Positions 7,908 through 17,424 of a stretch of DNA of 64,000 nucleotides are shown here, piece by piece. Numbering within the stretch: position 1 is the first letter of the stretch; every line of letters begins with the position of its first letter. Where the stretch lies: positions 26,169 through 90,168 of the forward strand of contig NZ_JAZQRL010000093.1 in the NCBI RefSeq assembly GCF_045629565.1. The letters run 5' to 3'. The notes beneath the pieces were generated by a model. The model saw nothing but the letters and a program-made list of their open reading frames with translations. It had not been told where the DNA came from and did not search any database. The translations under genes were made by a program, and so were the position numbers. This DNA comes from Arcticibacter sp045629565 (GTDB taxonomy: Bacteria; Bacteroidota; Bacteroidia; Sphingobacteriales; Sphingobacteriaceae).

Positions 7908-8708
7908 ATGATGGATAATAAGAAACCGCTATATGTCATTAAGATCGGAGGAAATGTCATTGACAATTCAGAAAACCTTCATTATTTTTTAAAAGACTTC
8001 TCCGCTCTGCCAGGCGATAAAATACTTATCCATGGTGGCGGCAAGATTGCAACTGATCTGTCTCATACGATGGGAATTGAACCCAAGATGATTGATGGCA
8101 GGAGGATTACTGACATAGACACGTTAAGAGTAGTAACTATGGTCTATGCTGGTCTTATCAATAAGAACATAGTTGCTCAACTGCAAAGGTACAATTGTAA
8201 TGCAATCGGGCTAACCGGAGCTGATGCAAACCTCATTAAGGCTATCAAAAGACCTGTAAATGATATAGACTACGGCTTTGTGGGTGATCTAACACCATTG
8301 TCAGTAGATCGGGATAAACTGCGAGGGTTTCTGCAGACAGGCGTCGTTCCTGTATTTTCGGCTATTACCCATGACGGACAGGGGCAACTTCTCAATACGA
8401 ATGCAGATACAATCGCATCAACTCTTGCCATTGCGCTATCCTCTCTTTATCAGGTGAGTCTTGTCTACTGCTTTGAAAAAAAGGGAGTACTTTTAGATGT
8501 TACTGACGACAGCTCAGTTATAAGAGAGATAAGCTCTTCGGAATTTGACCGCCTTAAAGCGGATAATATTATTGCAGGTGGAATGCTACCTAAACTTCAG
8601 AATGCTTTTCAGGCAATAAATAGCGGGGTTAGCGAGGTTTATATCGGTAAGTCTGAAGAACTTGAGATGTTAGGTATAGCACAATTTGGTACGCGACTAT
8701 TTGCTTAG
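7908..8708 (+). CDS. argB: N-acylglutamate kinase
   Basis: ArgB phosphorylates N-acyl-glutamate, the second pathway step. The amino-acid kinase fold is shown by KIGGNVIDN near residue 12, the glycine loop IHGGGKIATDL, and the C-terminal GGMLPKLQNAF block. The length of 266 residues is normal. Two adjacent ATGs (7908 and 7911) are equally plausible starts. The 4-base gap to argF' suggests translational coupling. I saw no N-terminal extension of the arginine-feedback-inhibited type, so feedback control at this enzyme is uncertain. Confidence 0.95.
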   Translation: MMDNKKPLYVIKIGGNVIDNSENLHYFLKDFSALPGDKILIHGGGKIATDLSHTMGIEPKMIDGRRITDIDTLRVVTMVYAGLINKNIVAQLQRYNCNAIGLTGADANLIKAIKRPVNDIDYGFVGDLTPLSVDRDKLRGFLQTGVVPVFSAITHDGQGQLLNTNADTIASTLAIALSSLYQVSLVYCFEKKGVLLDVTDDSSVIREISSSEFDRLKADNIIAGGMLPKLQNAFQAINSGVSEVYIGKSEELEMLGIAQFGTRLFA

Positions 8709-8784
8709 CAAAAGTTTAAACGAAGTGATTGCAATCCATGGAGAACTGCATGTATGATGCATCGCTATTTATAACCATATATTG

Positions 8785-9606
8785 ATGAAAAGTATAATCG
8801 GTAATATCGCTATCCTCGGAAGCGGAAATATAGGGCTTTCGTTAGCCTATGGATTGGTAAAGTCAAATTACCAGACCGCTTCGTCTATCATATTAACTCG
8901 ACGGAATGTCTCTGGATTATCTGAGCAGTCAGGGCTTGGTTACCAGGTATCACGCGATAATAGCGAAGCAGTTTCAAACGCTTCTATCATTATTTTAGCT
9001 GTATTGCCCCAGCAATTGAATGGCTTGCTTAACGAAATTAAACCGGTTATCGAAGCAAAGAAACATACTGTAATTTCGGTCATTTCCGGTGTTTCCTGTA
9101 ATGATATTAAATCCAAGCTTGGAGAGGATGTGCAGGTGGTAAGGGCGATGCCTAACACAGCTATTTCGATCGGTCAGTCCATGACCTGCATAGCTTCAGA
9201 AAATGCCACAGCTGAAAATGTTGATCTGGTAAAAGGAATGTTTGAGACGGTTGGTTCTGTAGTCGTCATAAACGAAGAGCTGATGACATCAGCAACTGCA
9301 CTTTGTGCATGTGGTATTGCGTTTTTCCTCAGGGCTATCCGTGCCGCCTCGCAAGGTGGAGTGGAGATAGGCTTTCATGCAGAGGATGCACTTAAGATGG
9401 CTGTACAGACAGCTAAAGGAGCGGCAGATCTGCTATTGATACACGAGAGCCATCCTGAAAGCGAAATTGATAAAGTCACATCACCTAAAGGTTGTACTAT
9501 TGCAGGCCTGAATGAAATGGAATATCACGGGTTCAGTTCCTCGCTGATAAAAGGAATAAAGCTCTCAGCACTGAAAGCCGGTGGTTTATACTCAGAAGAA
9601 AAGTAG
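8785..9606 (+). CDS. proC: Pyrroline-5-carboxylate reductase
   Basis: ProC reduces pyrroline-5-carboxylate to proline with NAD(P)H. The 273-residue protein has the Rossmann motif AILGSGNIGLSL at its start, VVRAMPNTAISIG in the middle, and the C-terminal signature SPKGCTIAGLNEMEYHG that is typical of ProC. The ATG at 8785 is preferred over a TTG one codon earlier. Its stop codon abuts argE. Placement inside the arginine operon suggests that proline or ornithine turnover is coordinated with arginine synthesis. Confidence 0.92.
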   Translation: MKSIIGNIAILGSGNIGLSLAYGLVKSNYQTASSIILTRRNVSGLSEQSGLGYQVSRDNSEAVSNASIIILAVLPQQLNGLLNEIKPVIEAKKHTVISVISGVSCNDIKSKLGEDVQVVRAMPNTAISIGQSMTCIASENATAENVDLVKGMFETVGSVVVINEELMTSATALCACGIAFFLRAIRAASQGGVEIGFHAEDALKMAVQTAKGAADLLLIHESHPESEIDKVTSPKGCTIAGLNEMEYHGFSSSLIKGIKLSALKAGGLYSEEK

Positions 9607-10689
9607 ATGATTGATCAGCTTGCAGAGGATAGTATTAAGTTACTGAGGGAACTAATTAAGATACCTTCTCTAAGTCGGGAGGAAGATCAGACAGCCGCCT
9701 TACTGAAGTCTTTTTTCAGAACGCATCAGATTCGTTTTCACGAGAAAGCTAATAATATATGGGCTTATAATGCTCATTACGATCCGTCCAAGCCTACAAT
9801 CCTTCTGAATTCTCATCATGATACCGTGAAACCTAATCCCGGTTATACCAGAGATCCTTTTGCTGCAGATATGGAAGACGGTAAGCTCTTTGGCCTGGGG
9901 AGTAACGATGCCGGGGGCGCACTGGTATCATTGATAGCTGCTTTCAGATACTTTTATCCGAACCCTGATCTTCAATACAACCTTTGCCTTGCCGCTACCG
10001 CAGAAGAGGAAATATCCGGATTAAATGGTATTGAACTCATTTTGCCTGAATTGGGGACACTTGACTTTGCAATAGTAGGAGAGCCGACTGAAATGAACCT
10101 TGCGATCGCGGAGAAGGGGCTTATGGTGCTTGACTGCGTCGCCACAGGAGTGGCCGGACATGCAGCTCGTGATGAGGGGGATAACGCAATATATAAGGCT
10201 ATTAAGGATATCGAATGGTTCAGTACCTACAGGTTCCCCCGCGAGTCGGAAGTATTCGGACCAATCAAAATGTCGGTTACCATTGTTAATGCCGGGTCGC
10301 AGCACAATGTTGTACCTGCAACCTGTAATTTTACCGTTGACGTACGCCTGACTGATGCCTATAGCATGGAGGAAGTCCTGCAAATAATCAGAGAACACGT
10401 GTCAAGCGAGGTACAACCGCGCTCCATGCGTCTAAAACCCTCCTCTATAGATAAGCACCATCCTATCGTGCTTGCCGGTCTTGGAATGGGCAGAAAGACA
10501 TATGGATCTCCCACAACAAGCGACCAGGCCCTGCTAAATATTCCTTCCCTGAAGATGGGACCAGGATTTTCTGGACGATCACACATGGCAGACGAGTATA
10601 TCTACGTTAGAGAGATAGAAGAGGCAATATCGATTTACATCACATTACTGAATAAAATAATCATAAATGAAGCTTTGGCAAAAAGATAA
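9607..10689 (+). CDS. argE: N-acylornithine/N-acylcitrulline deacylase (M20 peptidase family)
   Basis: This 360-residue M20 metallohydrolase would remove the acyl group from acyl-citrulline made by the preceding carbamoyltransferase. Metal-site elements are visible: LLNSHHDTV with Asp72, GLGSNDAGG with Asp101, AATAEEEISG with the general-base Glu pair near 133, and VGEPTEMNLA. It starts directly after the proC stop and overlaps argH by 23 bases, so the three genes are tightly coupled. In organisms with an acyl-ornithine carbamoyltransferase the natural substrate is acyl-citrulline; the name argE is kept for convention. Confidence 0.9.
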   Translation: MIDQLAEDSIKLLRELIKIPSLSREEDQTAALLKSFFRTHQIRFHEKANNIWAYNAHYDPSKPTILLNSHHDTVKPNPGYTRDPFAADMEDGKLFGLGSNDAGGALVSLIAAFRYFYPNPDLQYNLCLAATAEEEISGLNGIELILPELGTLDFAIVGEPTEMNLAIAEKGLMVLDCVATGVAGHAARDEGDNAIYKAIKDIEWFSTYRFPRESEVFGPIKMSVTIVNAGSQHNVVPATCNFTVDVRLTDAYSMEEVLQIIREHVSSEVQPRSMRLKPSSIDKHHPIVLAGLGMGRKTYGSPTTSDQALLNIPSLKMGPGFSGRSHMADEYIYVREIEEAISIYITLLNKIIINEALAKR

Positions 10690-11998
10690 AGAAGTATCAG
10701 GTTCGGTCGAACATTTTACCGTAGGAAAGGATCGTGAGTTAGATCAGTTCCTTGCCGAAGCCGATGTTCTGGGCTCGCTTGCGCATACACGTATGTTAGC
10801 TAGTATAGGACTGATGGATGCGGAAGACCTCGAAGCAGTTCAGGCAGAGTTAAAGTCTATCTACGGGGAAATCCTTCAAGGTAAGTTCCAGATCGAAGAG
10901 GGAGTTGAAGACGTACATTCTCAAGTGGAGCTGCTTCTTACCAAGCGAATTGGTGAAGCGGGAAAAAAAATACATAGCGGACGCTCTAGAAACGATCAGG
11001 TACTTGTAGATCTTAAGCTCTTTTTCAGGGCTGAAATAAAGAACCTGGTACAGAACACAACATCGTTATTTGAGCTGTTGGTAAATCTCAGTGAACAACA
11101 TAAAGACAAGCTTCTTCCTGGCTATACACATCTTCAGATTGCCATGCCTTCATCTTTTGGATTGTGGTTTGGCGCGTATGCTGAAAGTCTTGTAGACGAT
11201 ATGGAGCTTATGTTGGCAGCCTGGAAGGTGTGTAATAAAAATCCGCTTGGATCTGCTGCCGGTTACGGGTCATCCTTCCCTCTCAACCGCACTATGACCA
11301 CTCAGCTCCTTGGGTTCGATTCCATGAATTATAATGTGGTCTACGCGCAGATGGGTAGGGGTAAAACGGAGCGGATCCTGGCTCAGGCCATGTCGTCTGT
11401 TGCTGCTAGTTTGGCTAAGCTGGCTATGGACGTATGTCTGTTCATCAATCAGAACTTCGGATTCATTAAGTTTCCCGACGAGCTGACCACAGGTTCAAGC
11501 ATTATGCCGCATAAAAAGAATCCGGATGTGTTTGAACTGATCCGTTCTCGTTGCAATAAAATACAAGCCCTCCCCAATGAGATCACACTGATGACCACCA
11601 ATCTTCCCTCAGGTTATCACAGAGATCTGCAGCTATTAAAAGAAAGTCTCTTTCCAGCCTTTACTTCATTAAACGAATGTCTGGAAATGACCACATACAT
11701 GCTGAAGCACATTTCTATTAAAGCAGACATATTGGATGATCCAAAATATGCGTATCTGTTTAGTGTGGAAGCAGTGAACGAAGAGGTGCTTAAGGGACTG
11801 CCTTTCAGAGAAGCATATAAGAAGGTTGGACTGGAGATCGAAAGTGGGAATTTTCAAGCACCAGCTTCGGTAAAGCACGTACATGAAGGGAGCATTGGAA
11901 ACCTTTGTAATGCGCAAATCACCGACGCATATAAATCCGTAGTCAACAATTTTAATTTTAAAAAGGTAGAGGACGCTATAGATGCTTTAGTATCTTAA
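10667..11998 (+). CDS. argH: Argininosuccinate lyase
   Basis: ArgH splits argininosuccinate into arginine and fumarate, the last step. The 443-residue protein begins in the family manner (MKLWQKDKEV...FTVGKDRELDQ) and has EDVHSQVE, GRSRNDQV and the superfamily signature GSSIMPHKKNPD near residue 278. The first 23 bases overlap the end of argE in another frame, which implies coupled translation. The start at 10667 fits the family N-terminus. Confidence 0.96.
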   Translation: MKLWQKDKEVSGSVEHFTVGKDRELDQFLAEADVLGSLAHTRMLASIGLMDAEDLEAVQAELKSIYGEILQGKFQIEEGVEDVHSQVELLLTKRIGEAGKKIHSGRSRNDQVLVDLKLFFRAEIKNLVQNTTSLFELLVNLSEQHKDKLLPGYTHLQIAMPSSFGLWFGAYAESLVDDMELMLAAWKVCNKNPLGSAAGYGSSFPLNRTMTTQLLGFDSMNYNVVYAQMGRGKTERILAQAMSSVAASLAKLAMDVCLFINQNFGFIKFPDELTTGSSIMPHKKNPDVFELIRSRCNKIQALPNEITLMTTNLPSGYHRDLQLLKESLFPAFTSLNECLEMTTYMLKHISIKADILDDPKYAYLFSVEAVNEEVLKGLPFREAYKKVGLEIESGNFQAPASVKHVHEGSIGNLCNAQITDAYKSVVNNFNFKKVEDAIDALVS

Positions 11999-12015
11999 TA
12001 CCATAAAGAGAAGAA

Positions 12016-13272
12016 ATGAGTGTATCACGTTTAGCACAAAAGTTAAAAGGCTCCGAAATTATCAAGATTGCTGGAGAGATTAACGAATTAAAAAAACAAG
12101 GACAAAAGATCGCAAACCTTACGATCGGCGATTTTGATCCTGCTCTTTTCCCAATTCCGGATGTTCTGAAAAGTAACATAAAACAGGCTTATGACGAGCA
12201 TCAGACTAACTATCCACCGGCTGACGGAATCCTTTCGCTACGACAAGGTGTAAGCGATTACCTGGCAAATGCTTATAAATTAAATTTCAACACAAGCGAA
12301 ATTCTGATATCATGTGGTTCCCGTCCGTTGATTTATGCAGCCTATCTTGCACTTATCGATCCGGGTGATACGGTGATCTATGCCGCTCCTTCCTGGAACA
12401 ATGATCACTATTGCTCCTTAACCGGCGCTAAAGGGATTCCCATTACCACGAACCCGGAGAATAATTTCATGCCGACTGCAGATGACCTTCGTCCGCATAT
12501 TAAGAATGCTAGTCTTATAGCACTATGTTCCCCGCTGAACCCTACTGGTACTATGTTTTCGAAAAAAGACCTGGAAGAAATCTGCGACCTGGTTCTTGAG
12601 GAAAATAGCCGTCGCGGCGAATCTGAAAAGCCGTTATATGTAATATACGATCAAATATATGCCATGCTGACGTTCGGTGAGCATAGACATTATGATCCTG
12701 TATCGCTTCGCCCCGCCATCAAAGACTACGTTGTATATATTGACGGCGCTTCTAAATGCTTTGCTTCTACAGGGGTGCGTGTCGGTTGGGGATTCGGTCC
12801 CGAGCTGATTATTGACAAAATGAAGACACTCGTCATGCATATGGGAGCCTGGGCTCCAAAGGCGGAGCAGTTTGCCATGGCTGCGTTCCTTCAGGACTCA
12901 GCAGCGGTAGAAACCTATCTTACCGCTTTCAAACGGAAGATTCAGGATAGCCTTGATGCGATTTACCACGGCTTCAAGAAATTCCGTGCAGAAGGCTTAA
13001 ATGTTGATGTTATCGAACCTATGGGCGCAATTTATCTGACCATTAAGATCGATTACTCGGGAAAAACCACGCCTGACGGACAAGTTCTTCAAAACAGCGA
13101 GGACATCAACTTCTATTTAATAAAAGAAGCAAAAACTGCATTTGTTCCATTTTCAGCTTTTGGCGCAGACAGCTCGGTTAACTGGTTCAGGTCTTCTATT
13201 GGTGCTTGTTCGTTAAGTGATATACAGGAGATGCTTCCACGGATTAAAGAAGCGTTGCTTAAGCTAAGCTAA
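12016..13272 (+). CDS. Class I/II pyridoxal-phosphate aminotransferase
   Basis: This 418-residue fold-type I aminotransferase has the PLP lysine at about residue 247 in DGASKCFASTGVRVGW. Upstream elements are SCGSRPLIYAAYLA, LCSPLNPTGTMFSK and IYDQIYAMLTF, an arrangement seen in aspartate/aromatic aminotransferases. It follows argH by 17 bases and is probably the last gene of the arginine operon. Supplying aspartate for ArgG or glutamate-linked transamination would fit, but the substrate is not decided by the sequence. Confidence 0.85.
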   Translation: MSVSRLAQKLKGSEIIKIAGEINELKKQGQKIANLTIGDFDPALFPIPDVLKSNIKQAYDEHQTNYPPADGILSLRQGVSDYLANAYKLNFNTSEILISCGSRPLIYAAYLALIDPGDTVIYAAPSWNNDHYCSLTGAKGIPITTNPENNFMPTADDLRPHIKNASLIALCSPLNPTGTMFSKKDLEEICDLVLEENSRRGESEKPLYVIYDQIYAMLTFGEHRHYDPVSLRPAIKDYVVYIDGASKCFASTGVRVGWGFGPELIIDKMKTLVMHMGAWAPKAEQFAMAAFLQDSAAVETYLTAFKRKIQDSLDAIYHGFKKFRAEGLNVDVIEPMGAIYLTIKIDYSGKTTPDGQVLQNSEDINFYLIKEAKTAFVPFSAFGADSSVNWFRSSIGACSLSDIQEMLPRIKEALLKLS

Positions 13273-13278
13273 CAAAGA

Positions 13279-13339
13279 AAAATAGTGACTATACAAGAAA
13301 TGCGGGCTTAACCCGCATTTCTTGTATAGTCACTATTTT
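13279..13339. terminator. Bidirectional terminator, 28-bp perfect inverted repeat
   Basis: Arms at 13279-13306 and 13312-13339 are perfectly complementary and separated by the 5-base loop CTTAA. The outer ends are A-rich and T-rich, so transcripts from either side would end in a U tract. It lies between the convergent aminotransferase gene and the LUD gene. The arms are longer than those of most intrinsic terminators. Confidence 0.85.
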
Positions 13340-13346
13340 AATATAC

Positions 13347-13982
13347 TTAGCCTTCAAGCAGAAAGACGATAAACTCTTTAGGCCCGTGGGCACCTAGAAC
13401 TAGTGTTTTTTCAATATCCGCCGTTCTGCTGGGACCAGTAATTGTAGATATCATGGAGGGAACCTTATGGTCGTATTTCAGTTTCAGCTGCTTAAACCCG
13501 TCTTTAAGATCCAAAACCAGTTGAGACGTGTAAGCGACAACAATATGGCAATGCGGATAAATACTTAATCTTCTCCCCGCTGTATTGGCATTAGATACAA
13601 GAACGCTCCCGTTTCGTGCGATCAATGACTCACACAATGTAATTCCGACCTCTGCATCCATAAAGTCGGTGTCGGTGCTGTAAAATGGAAATTCAAAGTG
13701 TGTGAGCAGCTCTTGAAGGGGTTGCTCCCAGCAGTATATTTTCCGCCATCCTTTTTCATCTGCCAGGAGGAGGAGATTTTCGACAAATTGCATTTCATCT
13801 TCACAAAAGATGAACTTACCAGCGACAAGGCTCAGCTGCTCGGCAAAGAGAACGTCAAGGTAGCCAGTATAATCTTCATATAAAGGTGCTTCTTCAAGGT
13901 TAGGATGTGGATTGTCCCGCTTTTCAAGCAAGGCTTTCCGTATTCTCTTGAGCATTTTTTCTTTAGAGGTAGTCTCTTTCAT
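13347..13982 (-). CDS. LUD domain protein (LutC/YkgG family)
   Basis: This 211-residue protein belongs to the LUD family found in lactate-utilisation proteins such as LutC. The typical elements are GSVLVSNANTAGRR, a central VVAYTSQLVLDL strand, and the C-terminal signature GPSRTADIEKTLVLGAHGP. No lutA or lutB genes are nearby, so a role in lactate oxidation is not supported by context. It lies downstream of ftsH on the same strand, but a terminator between them suggests partly separate expression. The function is unknown. Confidence 0.82.
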   Translation of the reverse strand: MKETTSKEKMLKRIRKALLEKRDNPHPNLEEAPLYEDYTGYLDVLFAEQLSLVAGKFIFCEDEMQFVENLLLLADEKGWRKIYCWEQPLQELLTHFEFPFYSTDTDFMDAEVGITLCESLIARNGSVLVSNANTAGRRLSIYPHCHIVVAYTSQLVLDLKDGFKQLKLKYDHKVPSMISTITGPSRTADIEKTLVLGAHGPKEFIVFLLEG

Positions 13983-14034
13983 TCTTATCCGTACTGGCGA
14001 TCAGCAAAAACCGAAGATATGCATTATCCTTTTG

Positions 14035-14063
14035 AAAAAAAAAGCTCCGTTTACCGGAGCTTT
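14035..14063 (-). terminator. Intrinsic terminator after ftsH
   Basis: On the minus strand the stem GAAAGCTCCG / CGGAGCTTT (14041-14049 with 14055-14063) is followed by an unbroken T run (A run at 14035-14040 on the plus strand). It begins 6 bases after the ftsH stop. This is a classic Rho-independent terminator. Confidence 0.85.
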
Positions 14064-14068
14064 CATAT

Positions 14069-16153
14069 TTAATTGTTTGATTCGTTCTTTTGGAGAGGTT
14101 CCGTAGAATCCCCGAAAGGTTCAGGGTGCAGGTTCTCCGCAGCCAGTTTCTGGTTGCCTGTATCATCGCCGTTAACGAACTCATCGTAAGTTGTCCGATG
14201 ACTGAAAGGCCTTTTCCCAAGAATCTCCTCCAGGTCGCTTTGAAACAAAATCTCTTTCTCAAGAAGCTTGGCAGCAAGTTTTTCTAAGCCATCTCGTTTT
14301 TCAATTAACAAGCGTTTCGTACGATCGTAAGCTGACTTAATCAGAACCCGTACTTCCGAGTCAATTAACTCACCGGTCGTTTCCGAATAAGGCTTCGTAA
14401 ACTGATCCTGCTGATTGAATGAGATGTTTCCAACTTTATCATTCATACCATATACAGACACCATCCCGTATGCCAGGTTTGTAATACGTTCCAGGTCGTT
14501 CTGAGCTCCGGTAGAGATCTTACCAAAAACAATATCCTCTGCAACTCGTCCACCAAGAGTCATGCACATACTGTCCGTTAACTGTTCAGTGGTATACAAA
14601 AATTGCTCTTTAGGAAGGTACTGTGCATACCCCAGTGCAGCTACTCCACGTGGAACAATCGACACTTTAACCAGAGGATCAGCATGTTCCAGGAACCAAC
14701 CTGCTATAGCGTGCCCAGCTTCATGGTAAGCAACGATTTTCTTCTCCTCGGGAGAGATAATCTTATTCTTCTTCTCCAATCCGCCAATAACACGATCAAT
14801 GGCGTCCTGGAAGTCATGCATGTCAACCGCCTCTTTGTTCCGACGGGCAGCTATCAAAGCAGCCTCATTACATACGTTGGCAATTTCAGCGCCGGCAAAA
14901 CCAGGAGTCTGCGCAGACAACTTCTTAGGGTCAACCTCTTCTGCAAGTTTGATTGGTTGAAGATGAACTTTGAATATTTGTTCACGACCAACCAAATCTG
15001 GTTTGTCAATAGAAATTTGTCTGTCGAAACGTCCCGGGCGCAATAGTGCAGAGTCAAGAACATCTGGCCTGTTGGTTGCGGCAAGTATGATGATACCGGA
15101 GTCAGTACCAAAACCATCCATTTCCACCAACAACTGATTGAGCGTATTTTCCCGCTCATCGTTTCCTCCTACAATATTGTTTTTGCCTCTTGCACGTCCG
15201 ATAGCATCAATCTCATCGATGAATATGATGCAGGGAGCTTTATCTTTTGCCTGCTTAAACAAATCCCTCACCCTGGAAGCTCCGACACCTACAAACATCT
15301 CGACAAAGTCAGATCCTGAAAGTGAAAAGAAAGGTACCTGTGCCTCACCTGCGACGGCTTTAGCTAACAAAGTCTTTCCAGTTCCCGGCGAACCGACCAG
15401 CAGTGCTCCCTTTGGAATCTTTCCTCCCAAATTGGTATATTTTTTAGGATTCTTAAGGAAATCTACAATTTCCATTACCTCAAGCTTGGCTTCTTCAAGT
15501 CCCGCTACGTCATTGAACGTTACAGATACCTGCGCTTCTTTGTCGAAAAGAGTAGCCTTAGACTTTCCAATATTGAAGATCTGGCCTCCCGCACCACCAC
15601 CGGCTCCGCCGCCCATTCTGCGCATAATAAACACCCAGAATCCAATAAGCAACAGCACAGGAAGGATAATTGACATAAACCAGCTCGCCCAGAAATTTTC
15701 GCGTGTATCAAAAGTTACAGGTGTGCGCTGATTTGCTGGCAGATCTTTCTCGGCCTCTTTTATTTTAGCCTCCAACCCGTCAAATGATCCGTCAGTGAAT
15801 TGGAATTGAGGACCAGCAGCGTTGCCCATGTTCAAGTTGTCTTCTGTGCGGACATCTTTGTATTTAGGATCCTTCAGCCTGTCTTTTTTGATATACACCT
15901 CAGCAACTACTAAATCATTGCTTTTATAGGCGACAATCTTTTCTACGTCTCCCGGCCGCAGATATTCGGTTTCGAATTGCTGATAGGTGATCTTTTTTAT
16001 AGTCTGGTTATTGAAAAACCATTGCACTACAAAAAGGAGCAGAATAATTCCCGCATACACCCACATGATATTGAATCTTGGAGGTTTGGGAACCATCTTC
16101 TTCCCTGTTTTCTTGATAAACCCTTTTTTATTATCGGTATTTACGTCTTTCAT
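14069..16153 (-). CDS. ftsH: ATP-dependent zinc metalloprotease FtsH
   Basis: FtsH is a membrane-anchored hexameric AAA+ protease that degrades damaged membrane proteins and short-lived regulators. The 694-residue protein has transmembrane segments at about 29-47 and 155-177 around a periplasmic domain. A Gly-rich linker follows, then Walker A GSPGTGKT (254-261), Walker B CIIFIDEIDAIG, the second region of homology, and the zinc site HEAGH (477-481). The C-terminus is acidic. rsfS lies 21 bases upstream on the same strand, a pairing common in this phylum. Confidence 0.97.
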   Translation of the reverse strand: MKDVNTDNKKGFIKKTGKKMVPKPPRFNIMWVYAGIILLLFVVQWFFNNQTIKKITYQQFETEYLRPGDVEKIVAYKSNDLVVAEVYIKKDRLKDPKYKDVRTEDNLNMGNAAGPQFQFTDGSFDGLEAKIKEAEKDLPANQRTPVTFDTRENFWASWFMSIILPVLLLIGFWVFIMRRMGGGAGGGAGGQIFNIGKSKATLFDKEAQVSVTFNDVAGLEEAKLEVMEIVDFLKNPKKYTNLGGKIPKGALLVGSPGTGKTLLAKAVAGEAQVPFFSLSGSDFVEMFVGVGASRVRDLFKQAKDKAPCIIFIDEIDAIGRARGKNNIVGGNDERENTLNQLLVEMDGFGTDSGIIILAATNRPDVLDSALLRPGRFDRQISIDKPDLVGREQIFKVHLQPIKLAEEVDPKKLSAQTPGFAGAEIANVCNEAALIAARRNKEAVDMHDFQDAIDRVIGGLEKKNKIISPEEKKIVAYHEAGHAIAGWFLEHADPLVKVSIVPRGVAALGYAQYLPKEQFLYTTEQLTDSMCMTLGGRVAEDIVFGKISTGAQNDLERITNLAYGMVSVYGMNDKVGNISFNQQDQFTKPYSETTGELIDSEVRVLIKSAYDRTKRLLIEKRDGLEKLAAKLLEKEILFQSDLEEILGKRPFSHRTTYDEFVNGDDTGNQKLAAENLHPEPFGDSTEPLQKNESNN

Positions 16154-16174
16154 TATCAGTTTTATTTAACTTTT

Positions 16175-16549
16175 TTATGCACTCTGGTAGTGCATCGTTT
16201 CAGCATCGCCCCACAGGTCTTCAATACCGTAATACTCACGTTTATCTGTTTTGAAGACGTGGATAACGACATCAACATAGTCAAGAAGGATCCACTCTGC
16301 AAATTCGAGACCCTCTACTCTGGCAGGCCATTCGCCTGTAGCCTTGTGGACCTCTTCTTCAATGCTCCTGGTAATTGCCCGGATCTGAGTGGTAGATTCT
16401 GCATGGCAGATAACGAAATAATCTGCTACAGAACTATGAATATTTCTTAAATCCAGCCTTACAATCTCGTTTCCTTTTTTTTCCTGAATTCCATATATGG
16501 CTAATTCAGAAATGTAAGCGGATTCATTACGTCCTTGGTTTTTTATCAT
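16175..16549 (-). CDS. rsfS: Ribosome silencing factor RsfS
   Basis: RsfS binds ribosomal protein L14 and blocks joining of the subunits, lowering translation in starvation. The 124-residue protein has the family core YFVICHAESTTQIRAI and the C-terminal block GLEFAEWILLDYVDVVIHVF. It is the first gene before ftsH and is divergent from birA, with only 41 bases between the two start codons. Both promoters must therefore lie within, or overlap, the ends of the neighbouring genes. Confidence 0.94.
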   Translation of the reverse strand: MIKNQGRNESAYISELAIYGIQEKKGNEIVRLDLRNIHSSVADYFVICHAESTTQIRAITRSIEEEVHKATGEWPARVEGLEFAEWILLDYVDVVIHVFKTDKREYYGIEDLWGDAETMHYQSA

Positions 16550-16590
16550 TAAAAAAAATTATGTTTGGCTAAAATTAGTCAATTAACGCT

Positions 16591-17355
16591 TTGCAAAATA
16601 AAACATTTTCAGGATTATTTGTCGGTCAAAATATTGTCTCATTAAAGCGCGTTGATTCAACAAATGATTATCTTAAAAAACAAGTGGCAAATTCCAAGCC
16701 ATTGCCCGAAGGAACTGTTATATTGGCAGAAGACCAATTCGCAGGCCGGGGCCAGTTTAACAACAACTGGGTGAGCCAGCCAGGTAAAAATTTAACATTC
16801 AGCATTCTCTTATCTCCCACTTTCTTACCGCTTTCGCAGCAGTTTTCTCTTAATATAGCCATAAGTTTAGCTATTAACGATGCTTTATGTTCTTTTATTG
16901 GATCAGAATGTAAGATTAAGTGGCCAAATGATATTTTTTTCCATGATCAAAAACTCGGAGGTGTGCTGATTGAGAATATTGTGCGCGGTGCAAACTGGAA
17001 GTACTCCATAGTCGGAATCGGCTTGAACGTCAATCAGACCAGCTTCCCTGGCAGTATCAAAAATATTACGTCCACTGCGCTCATAACCAAGAGAGAATTG
17101 GTTCTTAACGATGTATTAACGCACCTTTGCACCGCTATTGAAAAGAGATTCGGTCAGTTGAAGAATGGCGAGCTGGTTCTACAACGCGAGGAGTACACAA
17201 CCAAGCTATACCGTCTGAATACTCTTGCTGCATTCGAACGGGAAGGAGTACGCTTTGATGCTGAAATTACAGGAGTTACAGAGGCCGGGCTGCTCGAACT
17301 TAAAACCAAGGATGGGTTAAGGTGCTTTGGATTGAAGGAGCTTAAGTATATTTGA
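16591..17355 (+). CDS. birA: Biotin--[acetyl-CoA-carboxylase] ligase
   Basis: BirA activates biotin as biotinyl-AMP and attaches it to carboxylase carrier proteins. The 254-residue protein contains only the catalytic part, with VDSTNDYLKKQ near residue 21, the biotinyl-AMP loop AGRGQFNNNWVSQ near 50, and IKWPNDIFF with the catalytic lysine. There is no N-terminal helix-turn-helix, so it should not act as a biotin repressor. The start is TTG at 16591; no in-frame ATG lies near the family N-terminus. Confidence 0.92.
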   Translation: MQNKTFSGLFVGQNIVSLKRVDSTNDYLKKQVANSKPLPEGTVILAEDQFAGRGQFNNNWVSQPGKNLTFSILLSPTFLPLSQQFSLNIAISLAINDALCSFIGSECKIKWPNDIFFHDQKLGGVLIENIVRGANWKYSIVGIGLNVNQTSFPGSIKNITSTALITKRELVLNDVLTHLCTAIEKRFGQLKNGELVLQREEYTTKLYRLNTLAAFEREGVRFDAEITGVTEAGLLELKTKDGLRCFGLKELKYI

Positions 17356-17424
17356 GCGATATTTATATAAAATTTTACATCGCCTGAATTGGTTTAAACT
17401 TTCAGCGGAATTTTAGAGACTACA

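Noticed and set aside
15138..15731. 197-codon open frame on the plus strand
   Set aside because: It lies fully inside ftsH on the opposite strand; the protein is a shadow of the AAA+ coding sequence with no family features.
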